Positions 1 to 8,233 of a DNA stretch of 58,892 bases are shown here, one piece after another (the stretch's first letter is position 1; each line of letters begins with the position of its first letter). The translations under genes and the position numbers were made by a program. The stretch comes from Comamonas sp. GTDB lineage: Bacteria; Pseudomonadota; Gammaproteobacteria; Burkholderiales; Burkholderiaceae_C. The stretch covers positions 29,512 to 88,403 of the forward strand of contig JADMKK010000037.1 of NCBI GenBank assembly GCA_015478895.1, written 5' to 3'. The notes beneath the pieces are model-generated. The model had not been told where the DNA came from. It did no database searches and saw nothing but the letters and a program-made list of their open reading frames with translations.

Positions 1-76
1 TAGCACAGACCCAGCACGAGTTAGCACAGACCCAGCACGAGTTAGCACAGACCCAGCACGAGTTAGCACAGACCCA
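1..76 (+). repeat. 21-bp tandem direct repeat encoding heptads
   Basis: Three identical 21-bp units (1-21, 22-42, 43-63) are followed by a decaying fourth (64-76). Each encodes one seven-residue AQTQHEL unit of the coiled coil in the partial gene at 3-275. The identity at DNA level points to recent slippage expansion, and the array may continue to the left of the window. Confidence 0.9.
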
Positions 77-275
77 ACAAAATTTTGGAGAGTCACGGCA
101 CGAGTTGGCGCAGGCCCAACATAACTTGGGACACGTACAGGAACATTTACACCACGCCCAGCAAGAGTTGCAAGACTTACGGGCAACGTTACATGCTATT
201 TACTCTTCTAAGGGGTGGCGTGTACTTACCAAGCTACGCGAGATCAAGCAACAATTGCTAGGGAGACTCTCTTGA
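3..275 (+). CDS. C-terminal fragment of a coiled-coil glycosyltransferase or methyltransferase
   Basis: The open frame enters from the left edge and ends at TGA 273-275. What is visible is a Gln/His/Ala/Leu-rich helical stretch of repeated AQTQHEL heptads, followed by a tail reading IYSSKGWRVLTKLREI. A coiled coil followed by an 'SxxWRLTxPLR'-like tail is common at the C-terminus of large O-antigen or polysaccharide glycosyltransferases and methyltransferases (family knowledge). The catalytic part lies outside the window, so its reaction cannot be stated. The stop overlaps the probable TTG start of the next gene, which suggests translational coupling within a glycan operon. Confidence 0.6.
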   Translation, partial: AQTQHELAQTQHELAQTQHELAQTQQNFGESRHELAQAQHNLGHVQEHLHHAQQELQDLRATLHAIYSSKGWRVLTKLREIKQQLLGRLS

Positions 276-1912
276 AGTGCCGCCATAACCTAGAGCGCGT
301 AGAACTAAGCCAAGGCGTGGTTCTGCTACAAGGTTGGGTTATTCTGCTGGATTTCGTTCAGCAACCTACGTTGCAGCTCCACGGAAGAGATCCTCTGGGG
401 CAGCCTTGGACTCAGACCATTGCATTCAACCGTGATCGGCTCGATGTAGTGGACGCATTAGAGCTGTCTCCTACCCTCCAGCGGTGTGGTTTTTTCTACT
501 ACGCAGCAATTCCTGAAGGACAGGTGCTGGAGCTGTGTATGCACACTGAAGGGACGCAACTGACCTTGCATCGCTGGGCTGATCCGGCTGATGCACAGCG
601 TCCTGAATCTGTTTTATCTCCCAGCCGCTTGCGTCTGTACCTACGAACCTGGCGCTACTTCTGGGGGCGTAGTTGGGAAATGCTGCGTGGCGGTCAGTGG
701 CGTGGCTTTAAAGAGCGCGCCATGCGCCATACACGCAGTGCTTGGCAGGTGGCGAAGTTGACACTTAAACCTGGGTTGGATACACCTCCAGAAACGACGC
801 CACCGTGGGATTGCCTAGTAGTGGATCATGATTTGGGTGGTGGTGCTAACCAATACCGCCGCCACCAGCTGGCTCAAGAGCTATTGACACAACCTGGCAG
901 TCGTGTAGCGCTGCTCACCTTCTCTGTACTCAGCCTGCAGTACGTCGTGTATCGCATCTTGCCCGAGCAGCGCCAAGAACTGGTAACTCATGGGACCTGG
1001 CCGCAGCTGCAGACTTGGCTGCAGCACAGCCGTATTGCCCATATTTTTTACAATAACGCCGTCTCTTTTCCGCAGGCGTTGCCATTAGTGCACGCATTGC
1101 AGGCTTATTGCAAGCAGTCCCCATGTCGCCTCACTGTGGCGATGCACGATTACTTTCCTATTTGCCCCTCCCAGCATCTGCTGCAGGCCGAAGGGCGTTA
1201 TTGTCAGTTGCCCGATACCGTTACCTGCCAGAATTGTTTGTCCCGATCTGATCAGGCCATGGTCAACCTTTACCGCCACCATGGCATCGAAGCTTGGCGC
1301 GCCACTTGGGGGCAGCTTCTGGCGACGGCCGACGAAGTGCGTATCTTTGACCCTAGCGCACAAACCACCTTACAGCGTGCCTACCCAGACCTAACCTTGC
1401 CTTTCAGTCTGCGTCCTCACCATGTGGCCCCTCTGAGCACTGCCGAGCAAGACCAGCTGCGTGCGTGGCAAAACAAGAAAAAATGTCCCTCTGGGCGCAT
1501 CGGCATCGTCGGCTCTATTACCTCTGCTTGCAAAGGAGAGCAGCCCGTGTCGGACTTGGTACATGCCATAGCCCTCAGTGGACAACCCTACGAGGTCGTA
1601 GTGTTGGGTGAATGCGCCGCCATGCCAGGGTTGCCTTTGCGCAGCACTGGGCGTTACCAAGCCTCTGAGCTCACCACGCTCATCGTCCAACACGACATCG
1701 ATGTCTTCTTCTTCAGCTCAGTAGGACCAGAAACCTTCTCCTACGTACTGCATGAGCTGGAACGCTACCAATTGCCCATTGCAGCCTTCGAGTTGGGAGC
1801 GCAATCAACTTTTCTGGCGCGTTATCCCCAGGGAATTCGCTTGGATCTGAAGGACAGCGCGCAGCAAGTGCTTCAGAAGCTAGAGCCTTACCTGTGCTCG
1901 CAATCTCATTAA
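272..1912 (+). CDS. glycosyltransferase, GT4-like, with N-terminal extension
   Basis: This is a roughly 546-residue cytoplasmic protein. The N-terminal 180 residues are unrecognised. From WDCLVVDHDLGGGANQYRR onward the protein resembles GT-B group 1 glycosyltransferases: a glycine-rich motif, the 'AMHDYFPICPSQHLL' segment with a nearby C-x2-C pair (CQNC), and a C-terminal Rossmann-like half (GRIGIVGSI ... VFFFSSVGPETFSYVLHE) ending in the acidic/His donor-side region. The start is uncertain: TTG at 272 overlaps the previous stop and has GGGAGA five bases upstream; a GTG at 215 would add 19 residues that overlap the previous gene heavily. The neighbours imply a role in surface polysaccharide or O-antigen assembly. 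The sugar specificity is unknown. Confidence 0.75.
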   Translation: MKCRHNLERVELSQGVVLLQGWVILLDFVQQPTLQLHGRDPLGQPWTQTIAFNRDRLDVVDALELSPTLQRCGFFYYAAIPEGQVLELCMHTEGTQLTLHRWADPADAQRPESVLSPSRLRLYLRTWRYFWGRSWEMLRGGQWRGFKERAMRHTRSAWQVAKLTLKPGLDTPPETTPPWDCLVVDHDLGGGANQYRRHQLAQELLTQPGSRVALLTFSVLSLQYVVYRILPEQRQELVTHGTWPQLQTWLQHSRIAHIFYNNAVSFPQALPLVHALQAYCKQSPCRLTVAMHDYFPICPSQHLLQAEGRYCQLPDTVTCQNCLSRSDQAMVNLYRHHGIEAWRATWGQLLATADEVRIFDPSAQTTLQRAYPDLTLPFSLRPHHVAPLSTAEQDQLRAWQNKKKCPSGRIGIVGSITSACKGEQPVSDLVHAIALSGQPYEVVVLGECAAMPGLPLRSTGRYQASELTTLIVQHDIDVFFFSSVGPETFSYVLHELERYQLPIAAFELGAQSTFLARYPQGIRLDLKDSAQQVLQKLEPYLCSQSH

Positions 1913-1930
1913 CCTATTTGCTCTTTTGCC

Positions 1931-3127
1931 ATGCTCCATATTTTTACCAGTGCCGCCGTCAACTACATTCCTAAAGTACGGTTATTGACCGAATCGATCA
2001 AAAAATTTCATCCTGAAGCACATATCCACTTGGCATTGGCGGATGAGCGTCCAGAAAATGTTTGTTTGGATATGTTCGATAGCGTTTGGAGCCCTGCAGA
2101 TTTGGGTATTGACAACTGGCGCAGCTGGGCTTTCGGGCATGCGATTGTAGAGTTGGCCACGGCCATCAAACCCTTCGTGCTAGAAAAGCTCTTGGCCAAC
2201 GATGGTGATCGCGTCATCTACATGGACCCCGATACCGTCATGTACTCGCGCCTAGACGACGTGCTGGCTATCCTTGAGCACGACAGCATCGCGCTGACAC
2301 CCCACCAGACCATTCCCGAAGATGACTGGATTGCTATTTGGGATAACGAAATCTCCTCACTCAAACATGGCGTGTATAACTTGGGGTTTGTGGCTGTAGC
2401 GGCGACTGATGCAGGACGCGCCTTCGCCGCATGGTGGCGTGAGCGTTGCCATCGTCTGTGCATTGAAGATACTCCGAATGGAATTTTCACCGACCAGCGT
2501 TGGGTCGATCTGGTCCCTGCTTTGTTCCCTGAAGTGGCAATTCTGCGTACGCCTCGGTTGAATGTGTCTACTTGGAATCTCTCCAAACGCAAAGTCATCC
2601 GTGAAAATGGGCAACTCTATGTAAATGGCGTACCCTTGGGCTTCTATCACTACACTGGTTTTGATAGGGGTGCGCACCGCATTATGGCGCAGCGCTACGC
2701 TATCCACAGTCCTGTAGTCTTTGAAATGATTGATTGGTATGAGTCGATGATTCAGGTCACTGCAGCCGATCCATTGAGCCACCACCAATGGGCTTTTGCC
2801 AATTTCGATAATGGAACGCCCATCAGCAAACTGCAGCGGCGCGTATATCGCGTGCGTGAAGACCTGCAAAAAGCCTTTCCCCATCCTTTTGACCATACGG
2901 GATTTGCTGCTTGGTGGGATCAAAACGGTGTGCATGAATATGCTGAAAATAAAAACGATGCTGTGACCTTACCGATAATATCTGCTCCTAAGAAAACTAT
3001 TTGGTCTGCTCTAGGTGGAATTATGGTGCGACCTTCTATGTTCAGGGCTTATATGGCGCGCACACGCCAAATAATTGCGGAAAAAGGGATAAAAGGCTTC
3101 TTGTGCGAAATGCGTACACGCATATAA
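1931..3127 (+). CDS. GT-A fold glycosyltransferase, GT8-like
   Basis: This 398-residue protein has a Rossmann-like start (LHIFTSAAVNYIPKVRLLTESI) and a clear DxD metal/nucleotide-sugar motif, YMDPDTVMY, with DPD at about residues 99-101. The later HGVYNLGFVAV and LGFYHYTGFD segments fit nucleotide-diphospho-sugar transferases of the GT8 / LPS glycosyltransferase type. It lies 18 bp after the preceding glycosyltransferase gene and 10 bp before an acyltransferase gene, so it belongs to the same glycan operon. Donor and acceptor sugars cannot be read from the sequence. The last 80 residues after the catalytic core are variable. Confidence 0.72.
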   Translation: MLHIFTSAAVNYIPKVRLLTESIKKFHPEAHIHLALADERPENVCLDMFDSVWSPADLGIDNWRSWAFGHAIVELATAIKPFVLEKLLANDGDRVIYMDPDTVMYSRLDDVLAILEHDSIALTPHQTIPEDDWIAIWDNEISSLKHGVYNLGFVAVAATDAGRAFAAWWRERCHRLCIEDTPNGIFTDQRWVDLVPALFPEVAILRTPRLNVSTWNLSKRKVIRENGQLYVNGVPLGFYHYTGFDRGAHRIMAQRYAIHSPVVFEMIDWYESMIQVTAADPLSHHQWAFANFDNGTPISKLQRRVYRVREDLQKAFPHPFDHTGFAAWWDQNGVHEYAENKNDAVTLPIISAPKKTIWSALGGIMVRPSMFRAYMARTRQIIAEKGIKGFLCEMRTRI

Positions 3128-3137
3128 GACGGGTGAT

Positions 3138-4253
3138 ATGCAGAAAAAATCGTACTATTTTGATACGATAGATATTTTGCGCGGCTTTGCTGCAATAACT
3201 GTTGTCGTTTACCATGTAATCGAAATTTTTCAGTGGAGTAGCTTTCCAACATCCTGGCCTTGGCTTTGGTTCAGGGCCGGCTGGATGGGCGTGGATTTAT
3301 TTTTTGTTATTTCTGGCTTTGTTGTTGGCCTTTCAGCATTTTCTGCGATCGATAGGCAAGGCAATACTGCTTTCAGAAATGAATTTTTCACGCGTAGGCT
3401 AGCGCGCATTGTTCCATTGCATTATCTGACCATGTTGGTCTTTATTGCTTTTATATCTCCCCAACTGCTGTTTCAAGATTTATTCACGAATCTGGGTTCA
3501 CACCTGCTGTTTTTGCATAATCTGGTGCCCCAGTTGCATGGCTCCATCAACGGTAGCAACTGGTCGCTGGCTACGGAGATGCAGTTTTATATCTTGATGC
3601 TCCTCATTGCCCCGTGGCTCAGGGTGGAGCGATGGTGGGTGATCGCGTTGGTTTTTCTGCTTATGGCGTGGCTATGGCGGGCGGGTGTCAGTGCTTGGGT
3701 ACAACCTTCGGAGCAGTCGGGGGTTTTTCCTGTATTTGTTGCAGCCACTCAATTGCCAGGTATGCTGGATGAATTCTTGGTCGGCTTGCTTTTGGCTAGA
3801 CTCGTCAGGTCAGATTATGGAGAGAAAATTTTTGAAAAAAAATGCTTAAATAGAGTAAATCTTGCTATTTTAACTGCCATCTTTTTGTATGTTACTTTTA
3901 ATATTTATCAATCGTATGGCAGTTATTGGGATTATCCATTTATGGTGATATTCTGGCGTAGTCTGCTGGCATTTACCTTTGGTTTGATTTTATTGTTGTT
4001 TATCTCCTTAAGACTTGATGTAAGAGTAAAAAAAATCCTTTTTCCTTTCAGCTATTTGGGTACCATATCTTATGGGATATATCTTTGGCATCTTCCAGTT
4101 TTATTATCTTTGAAAACTTTAAATTGGATAAAGCCAGATGTTGCTCTCGTATGGTGTTTGGTAATAACATGCATCTTGGCGTCTTTTTCTTGGCACTTCT
4201 TTGAAAAACCTTTCATCGATAGATTTAATGAAAAAATGAAGATTAAAAATTGA
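3138..4253 (+). CDS. acyltransferase 3 family (OafA/YrhL-like) membrane protein
   Basis: This 371-residue integral membrane protein opens with the family signature: FDTIDILRGFAAITVVVYHV, with the catalytic-type His in the first membrane segment, followed by GWMGVDLFFVISGFVVGL and FFTRRLARIVPLHYLTML. About ten hydrophobic segments follow, ending in GISYGIYLWHLPVLL-like and HFFEKPF motifs. Such proteins O-acylate (often O-acetylate) surface polysaccharides in the inner membrane. The second half (about 3780-4255) is visibly AT-richer than the neighbours, which suggests acquisition by transfer. It sits between the glycosyltransferases and the ABC exporter and probably decorates the exported glycan. 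Confidence 0.88.
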   Translation: MQKKSYYFDTIDILRGFAAITVVVYHVIEIFQWSSFPTSWPWLWFRAGWMGVDLFFVISGFVVGLSAFSAIDRQGNTAFRNEFFTRRLARIVPLHYLTMLVFIAFISPQLLFQDLFTNLGSHLLFLHNLVPQLHGSINGSNWSLATEMQFYILMLLIAPWLRVERWWVIALVFLLMAWLWRAGVSAWVQPSEQSGVFPVFVAATQLPGMLDEFLVGLLLARLVRSDYGEKIFEKKCLNRVNLAILTAIFLYVTFNIYQSYGSYWDYPFMVIFWRSLLAFTFGLILLLFISLRLDVRVKKILFPFSYLGTISYGIYLWHLPVLLSLKTLNWIKPDVALVWCLVITCILASFSWHFFEKPFIDRFNEKMKIKN

Positions 4254-4270
4254 ATAATTTATAAAATATT

Positions 4271-5044
4271 ATGCCCCAATGGATCTACCTCTACCGTCAA
4301 TGGCTGCTGCGCGAGCTGCAGTTGCGCTTTCGCAGCTCTGCCCTCGGGGTGGCTTGGCTGGTACTGCAGCCGCTGGCGCAAATCCTGTTGTTTACTCTGG
4401 TTTTTTACCAGTTCTTTCGTGTACGCTGGCCTGCTGGCGATGGCAGCATTGGTGAGTACAGCCTGCAGGTCTTCATTGGCCTGACGCTATTCGCCTTCGT
4501 TTCTGAAGTCATCAATCGCGCGCCCTCTAGCGTTAGCAGCTTCCCGTTTTTGATCACCAAAGTGCGCTTTCCGCTGCTGTTGCTGCCCAGCGTTGTAGTG
4601 GGGGCGGGTACCGTGCAACTAGGGCTGTCCCTGTGCATTGCTATGGGCTTTGCCCTGTGGCGTGAGGCGCACTGGTACGCTCTGCCATTGCTACCCTTGG
4701 CCCTGTTACCCCTGCTTATCTATACGCAGGCATTCGCTTGGCTTTTAGGAGCGATGGGTGTGTACCTGCGCGATATTGGCCACCTGGCCCCCTCCGTCAG
4801 TAGCTTGCTGATGTTTCTGTCGCCCATTTTTTATCCTGCCTCCATGATCCCGGTAAAGATGCAGTGGCTGATCCATTACAACCCCTTGGCTTGGTCGATT
4901 GAGATGGTACGTGGCTTGCTCATGCATGGTCAATCCATCGACTGGACATGGTGGGGTGTACATTTGGTGGCAGCCTGTGCACTACTGGCTTTGGCACGTT
5001 TTTTCTTTATCCGTATCCAATCGGGATTTGCCGATGTCCTCTGA
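4271..5044 (+). CDS. ABC-2 type polysaccharide export permease (Wzm/KpsM-like)
   Basis: This 257-residue inner-membrane protein has six predicted membrane segments and the usual ABC-2 features: an amphipathic N-terminus (LYRQWLLRELQLRFRSSALGVAWLVLQPL), a central YLRDIGHLAPSVSSLLMFLSPIFYPASMIP region, and a short last helix. It pairs with the ATPase that starts inside its final codons at 5034. Together they would form an O-antigen or teichoic-acid-type exporter that flips undecaprenyl-linked glycan to the periplasm. The gene is 17 bp downstream of the acyltransferase gene. I did not assign wzm because the polymer is unknown. Confidence 0.85.
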   Translation: MPQWIYLYRQWLLRELQLRFRSSALGVAWLVLQPLAQILLFTLVFYQFFRVRWPAGDGSIGEYSLQVFIGLTLFAFVSEVINRAPSSVSSFPFLITKVRFPLLLLPSVVVGAGTVQLGLSLCIAMGFALWREAHWYALPLLPLALLPLLIYTQAFAWLLGAMGVYLRDIGHLAPSVSSLLMFLSPIFYPASMIPVKMQWLIHYNPLAWSIEMVRGLLMHGQSIDWTWWGVHLVAACALLALARFFFIRIQSGFADVL

Positions 5045-6332
5045 TGCACCATCACCCGTTCTAAGTTTTCAGGACGCGGGCAAAACCTACCCGCCTCAGC
5101 GCACCCCCTTGCGTCAACTCTGGGGCCACCTGCGCGGCAGCCAGCGCCTGGAGGCAGGAGGTTACAGCGCCCTGCAACCTGTCAGTTTCGATATTCATCC
5201 TGGTCAATCCGTGGGCATCGTTGGGCTCAACGGCGCGGGCAAATCCACCCTGCTGCAACTGGCCGCCGGTACTCTCACACCTAGCAGCGGTCAAGTACAC
5301 GCGCGTGGACGGATCGCTGCGCTGCTGGAGCTCGGCTCTGGCTTCAACCCTGAAGCTACCGGGATCGAAAACATCTTCCTTTATGCCGCCACCATGGGCC
5401 TGACTTATGCCCAGGTGGAAGCACGTCTGGATTCCATCTGTGCTTTCAGTGGCCTGAGCAGTGACCATCTGGCCATGCCTGTCAAAACCTACTCCAGTGG
5501 CATGCAAGTGCGCCTGGCGTTTGCTGTTGCCACCAGTGTCGAGCCCGACATCCTCATCGTCGATGAAGCCCTCTCCGTGGGCGATGGCGTCTTTGCCAAG
5601 CGCTCGTTTGATCGGGTTATGCAGTTGCGTGAAAACGGCACCTCTTTGCTGCTGTGCTCGCACGCTTTGTTCCATGTGGATCTTTTCTGTGAGCGCTGCC
5701 TCTGGTTGGAGCAAGGGCATATCCGCGAATTTGGCCCCACCAGCGCCGTGTTGCCGCGCTACCAGGAGTATCTGGATGGCGTTAACCGTCAGCCTGGGGT
5801 CGATGCCGTCAGTGCCACCATACAAGCGAATGCCCTGCCTGAGCAAGCCGCCCCCACAGCACCAGACGCCCCCGCAGCACCAGACGCCTCATCACAGATA
5901 CCTGCCACAGTGGCACGCTTTATTCAGGTGGAAGTCGGCCTAGATGGCACTATCGGCACTGAATTGCGCGGTTATACCGGCAGTAGCACCCTGCACGTAA
6001 ATGCCATCGTAAACACCAGCGCACAAGAACCCCATCCTCTCGTGGCTGTGGTGATCTCATCCGAGAGCGGCAAAATTCTCGGCTCGGGCCATTGCCCACC
6101 GGATACTGTGCAGGCTGATAATGCCCAGGGCCATGCCCATGTGCGTTACACCTTGCCCCAACTACCCCTTAACAAAGGGCGCTACCGTGTCGGCGTCTAT
6201 CTGCTCTGTCAGCAAGGGCGCTTTGTGTACGAATGGATGGATCCGATCGCCCACATTGAGCTGGAACACAACGGGCAGCACCAAGGCCCTTGGCTGCTGG
6301 CGGGAGAATGGAGGCTTGTTGCCGATGGTTGA
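5034..6332 (+). CDS. ABC polysaccharide exporter ATPase (Wzt-like) with C-terminal glycan-binding domain
   Basis: This 432-residue ATPase is the partner of the permease; its ATG at 5034 overlaps the permease stop. The nucleotide-binding domain has Walker A GLNGAGKST (about 64-72), signature YSSGMQVRLA and Walker B ILIVDEALSVGD (about 172). After about residue 265 comes an Ala/Pro/Asp-rich linker with a short repeat (PDAPAAPDA), then a beta-rich C-terminal domain of about 140 residues (FIQVEVGLDGTIGTEL ... YEWMDPIAHIELEH). This matches the Wzt-C carbohydrate-recognition domain, which in known exporters reads the capped end of the polymer. A longer reading from 4899 would overlap the permease gene and is rejected. 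Confidence 0.88.
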   Translation: MSSDAPSPVLSFQDAGKTYPPQRTPLRQLWGHLRGSQRLEAGGYSALQPVSFDIHPGQSVGIVGLNGAGKSTLLQLAAGTLTPSSGQVHARGRIAALLELGSGFNPEATGIENIFLYAATMGLTYAQVEARLDSICAFSGLSSDHLAMPVKTYSSGMQVRLAFAVATSVEPDILIVDEALSVGDGVFAKRSFDRVMQLRENGTSLLLCSHALFHVDLFCERCLWLEQGHIREFGPTSAVLPRYQEYLDGVNRQPGVDAVSATIQANALPEQAAPTAPDAPAAPDASSQIPATVARFIQVEVGLDGTIGTELRGYTGSSTLHVNAIVNTSAQEPHPLVAVVISSESGKILGSGHCPPDTVQADNAQGHAHVRYTLPQLPLNKGRYRVGVYLLCQQGRFVYEWMDPIAHIELEHNGQHQGPWLLAGEWRLVADG

Positions 6333-7332
6333 TCGCAAAACCCCATCTGGCGCACTCAGTGATTGGCTGCTGCACACCGCCCACAGCAGCCAGGACGCCC
6401 AAATGCGCGCTCTGTTTGCGCAAGTGTTTGGCCATTCCATCAGCCTAGAAGAATGGGAGTGGAAATACCTCGGAACTGACCTGCGCGGTAGTTTGCTGAC
6501 CAAGGCTTCAAATGGAGATGCCATTGCATTTTTTGGCGGTATGCCGCGTATCTTCATTTATCAGGGGGGGCGCTTTCATGCCGTGCAAAACGGAGACGTC
6601 ATGGTTCGCATGCAAGAGCGTGGGGTGTTTTCGCGCAAAGGTGCCCTCTACCAGGTCGCAAACCATTTCTTCAGTCAGCACGTTGGTGCAAATGAAGAAT
6701 ATGCCTTTGCCTTTGGTTTTCCCAATCAACGGCATTTTCGGCTGGGCCTCAAACTAGGCTTGTACAGCAAAGCTGCGCAAATGCAGCATATGCGCTGGTC
6801 GCCCCAAGCGGCGCCTTGGCACCGTAGCTGGGCGATAAAGCCGATTGGCGTGCATATGCCTCTCCATATCTTGGATATTTTATGGCAGCAAATGCAGGTC
6901 AGTTGGCCGGGGCATTTTGTCCCAGAGCGCACAGCGAAACACTGGCAATGGCGCTATCAACAACGCCCAGGGGTGGAATACCAACTGCTTTTGGTATGTC
7001 AGCGCTTGACACGTCGTCCTTTGGCAGCAGTGGCTTTGCGCTTGCATGCGCAGCACTGTGATTGGCTTGACTACCTGGGGCCGCGTGAGCATCTTCCTGA
7101 GGCGATTGCTGCGGTTCGTGCTTTCGCGCACCAGCAGCAACGTTCTGTCCATGCGTTAATTAGCGATGCCGTTGCTTCAGAATTTCGCGAAGCACAGCCA
7201 AAAAGCCTGGATCAAAGCCCTTCTGAAATTTGCGTACCTACGAATGCCATAGATGCCACTGGAGCTGTCTTACCTGGAAAACCTTGGGTGGGGCGCCTAT
7301 GGCTGATGGGGGGCGATTCTGACTTCATGTAG
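6325..7332 (+). CDS. GNAT-like acyltransferase family protein
   Basis: This 335-residue cytoplasmic protein opens with RALFAQVFGHSISLEEWEWKYLG and continues with GDAIAFFGGMPRIFIYQGGRFHAVQNGDVMV, a pattern typical of GNAT-fold proteins in capsule and O-antigen clusters, where they usually N-acylate amino sugars. Start: ATG 6325 overlaps the Wzt stop by eight bases and has GGAGG at about 6311. The C-terminal half (KHWQWRYQQRPGVEYQLLLV ...) resembles a second acetyltransferase-like lobe but I cannot identify its acetyl-CoA loop. It is the last gene of the glycan operon and ends 10 bp before a convergent regulator gene. Confidence 0.6.
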   Translation: MVDRKTPSGALSDWLLHTAHSSQDAQMRALFAQVFGHSISLEEWEWKYLGTDLRGSLLTKASNGDAIAFFGGMPRIFIYQGGRFHAVQNGDVMVRMQERGVFSRKGALYQVANHFFSQHVGANEEYAFAFGFPNQRHFRLGLKLGLYSKAAQMQHMRWSPQAAPWHRSWAIKPIGVHMPLHILDILWQQMQVSWPGHFVPERTAKHWQWRYQQRPGVEYQLLLVCQRLTRRPLAAVALRLHAQHCDWLDYLGPREHLPEAIAAVRAFAHQQQRSVHALISDAVASEFREAQPKSLDQSPSEICVPTNAIDATGAVLPGKPWVGRLWLMGGDSDFM

Positions 7333-7342
7333 CGCACGCATC

Positions 7343-8023
7343 TCAGCTGCCAGCCACCTCTACGCCCTCGGCCATGGCTGTTAGCTGTGAAGTAGCGAGC
7401 ACCAGTAAATCATTGCCACAGCGCTCTACAATCGCCCGGCCCTGAAGTAGTTGAAAAACGCGTGAAACAGTCTCACGCGTCAGGCTCAGCATAATAGCCA
7501 ACTCCTGGTGCGTAGGGACTTGCGCAATACGTCCCTGCATGTCCATCTGCGCGAGTAAGGCGCACACCCGCTGCACTGGTGTGGTCAACCCCAGAATGCG
7601 CCGGTGCTCAGACACCCCGCGCAAGCGCTGTGAAAGGCGTAAACATAGCGCTTCTGCAAGTTGCGGCACTGCAAACAATACGGGTCGAATCAACTCCTTG
7701 CTAATGCTGATGACTTGTGAACGCATCAAAGCCGTCACATATTCGGGTTGTGGCTGGTTATCTACTAGAGCTACTTCGCCAAAGAAGTCGCCAGGCTGAA
7801 CAAAATATAAGCCTACCTCGCGTGCATCGGCAGTAAAGTCCAAGCCCTGCAAACGCCCGTCCAGCAAAAAATTCAAACACTGGCCGGACGCTCCTTTGTG
7901 CAATACCACTTCCCGTTTGGCATAGTTATGCACCTGTGCATGCAGCGCCAAATGTGCAATGGTCACCTGCGGCAAGTGGGACAGCAATGGCAAACCATTT
8001 AGAGCAGATACGGCAACAGGCAT
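7343..8023 (-). CDS. Crp/Fnr family transcriptional regulator
   Basis: This 226-residue regulator has an N-terminal cyclic-nucleotide-type beta barrel (about 15-115; FLLDGRLQGL and QPGDFFGEVALVDN), a dimer helix and a winged-helix domain with HQELAIMLSLTRETVSRVFQLL. The recognition helix RETVSR (183-188) is nearly that of E. coli CRP (RETVGR), so TGTGA half-sites are expected. In the pocket the GE pair is kept (82-83) but the CRP phosphate-contacting Arg-Ser is replaced by Pro-Glu, so classical cAMP binding is doubtful. There is no FNR-type N-terminal cysteine cluster. The gene is divergent from the FecR/cyclase operon, and a matching palindrome lies at 8119-8134. Confidence 0.9.
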   Translation of the reverse strand: MPVAVSALNGLPLLSHLPQVTIAHLALHAQVHNYAKREVVLHKGASGQCLNFLLDGRLQGLDFTADAREVGLYFVQPGDFFGEVALVDNQPQPEYVTALMRSQVISISKELIRPVLFAVPQLAEALCLRLSQRLRGVSEHRRILGLTTPVQRVCALLAQMDMQGRIAQVPTHQELAIMLSLTRETVSRVFQLLQGRAIVERCGNDLLVLATSQLTAMAEGVEVAGS

Positions 8024-8102
8024 GCGGGGAAAAGGGGTGGCAAAACGCTAAGGTCAAATGCTCAAGTGTAATTCAAGCGTTCTGCGCCATTGGAGGACGG
8101 AT

Positions 8103-8134
8103 CGAAACGATGTTTCGCTGTGATTGTGCGCACA
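8103..8134. promoter_or_regulatory. Crp-type operator plus adjacent palindrome
   Basis: TGTGA-TTGTGC-GCACA at 8119-8134 matches the CRP consensus TGTGA-N6-TCACA with one change. One base upstream is a second perfect palindrome, CGAAAC-GAT-GTTTCG (8103-8117). Both lie between the divergent regulator (start 8023) and fecR-like (start 8234) genes. A weak -10, CACAAT (8156-8161), would put the Crp-type site centre at -41.5, a class II activator position. The site is seen in the sequence; its role is inference. Confidence 0.6.
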
Positions 8135-8233
8135 GACAAACATTTTTAGCCAAAGCACAATACTAGATTACTTGATGGTTTGTGGTGCTCTAGGCCTTTG
8201 TCTCTAGGGTGTCGCTTTTTCTGATAACTAGCT

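Noticed and set aside
1..76. The repeat array as a CRISPR array
   Set aside because: The 21-bp units are directly adjacent without spacers and are in frame as protein heptads.
4899..5033. An upstream extension of the Wzt-like ATPase
   Set aside because: It overlaps the permease coding sequence and lacks ATPase-family sequence; ATG 5034 gives the expected start.
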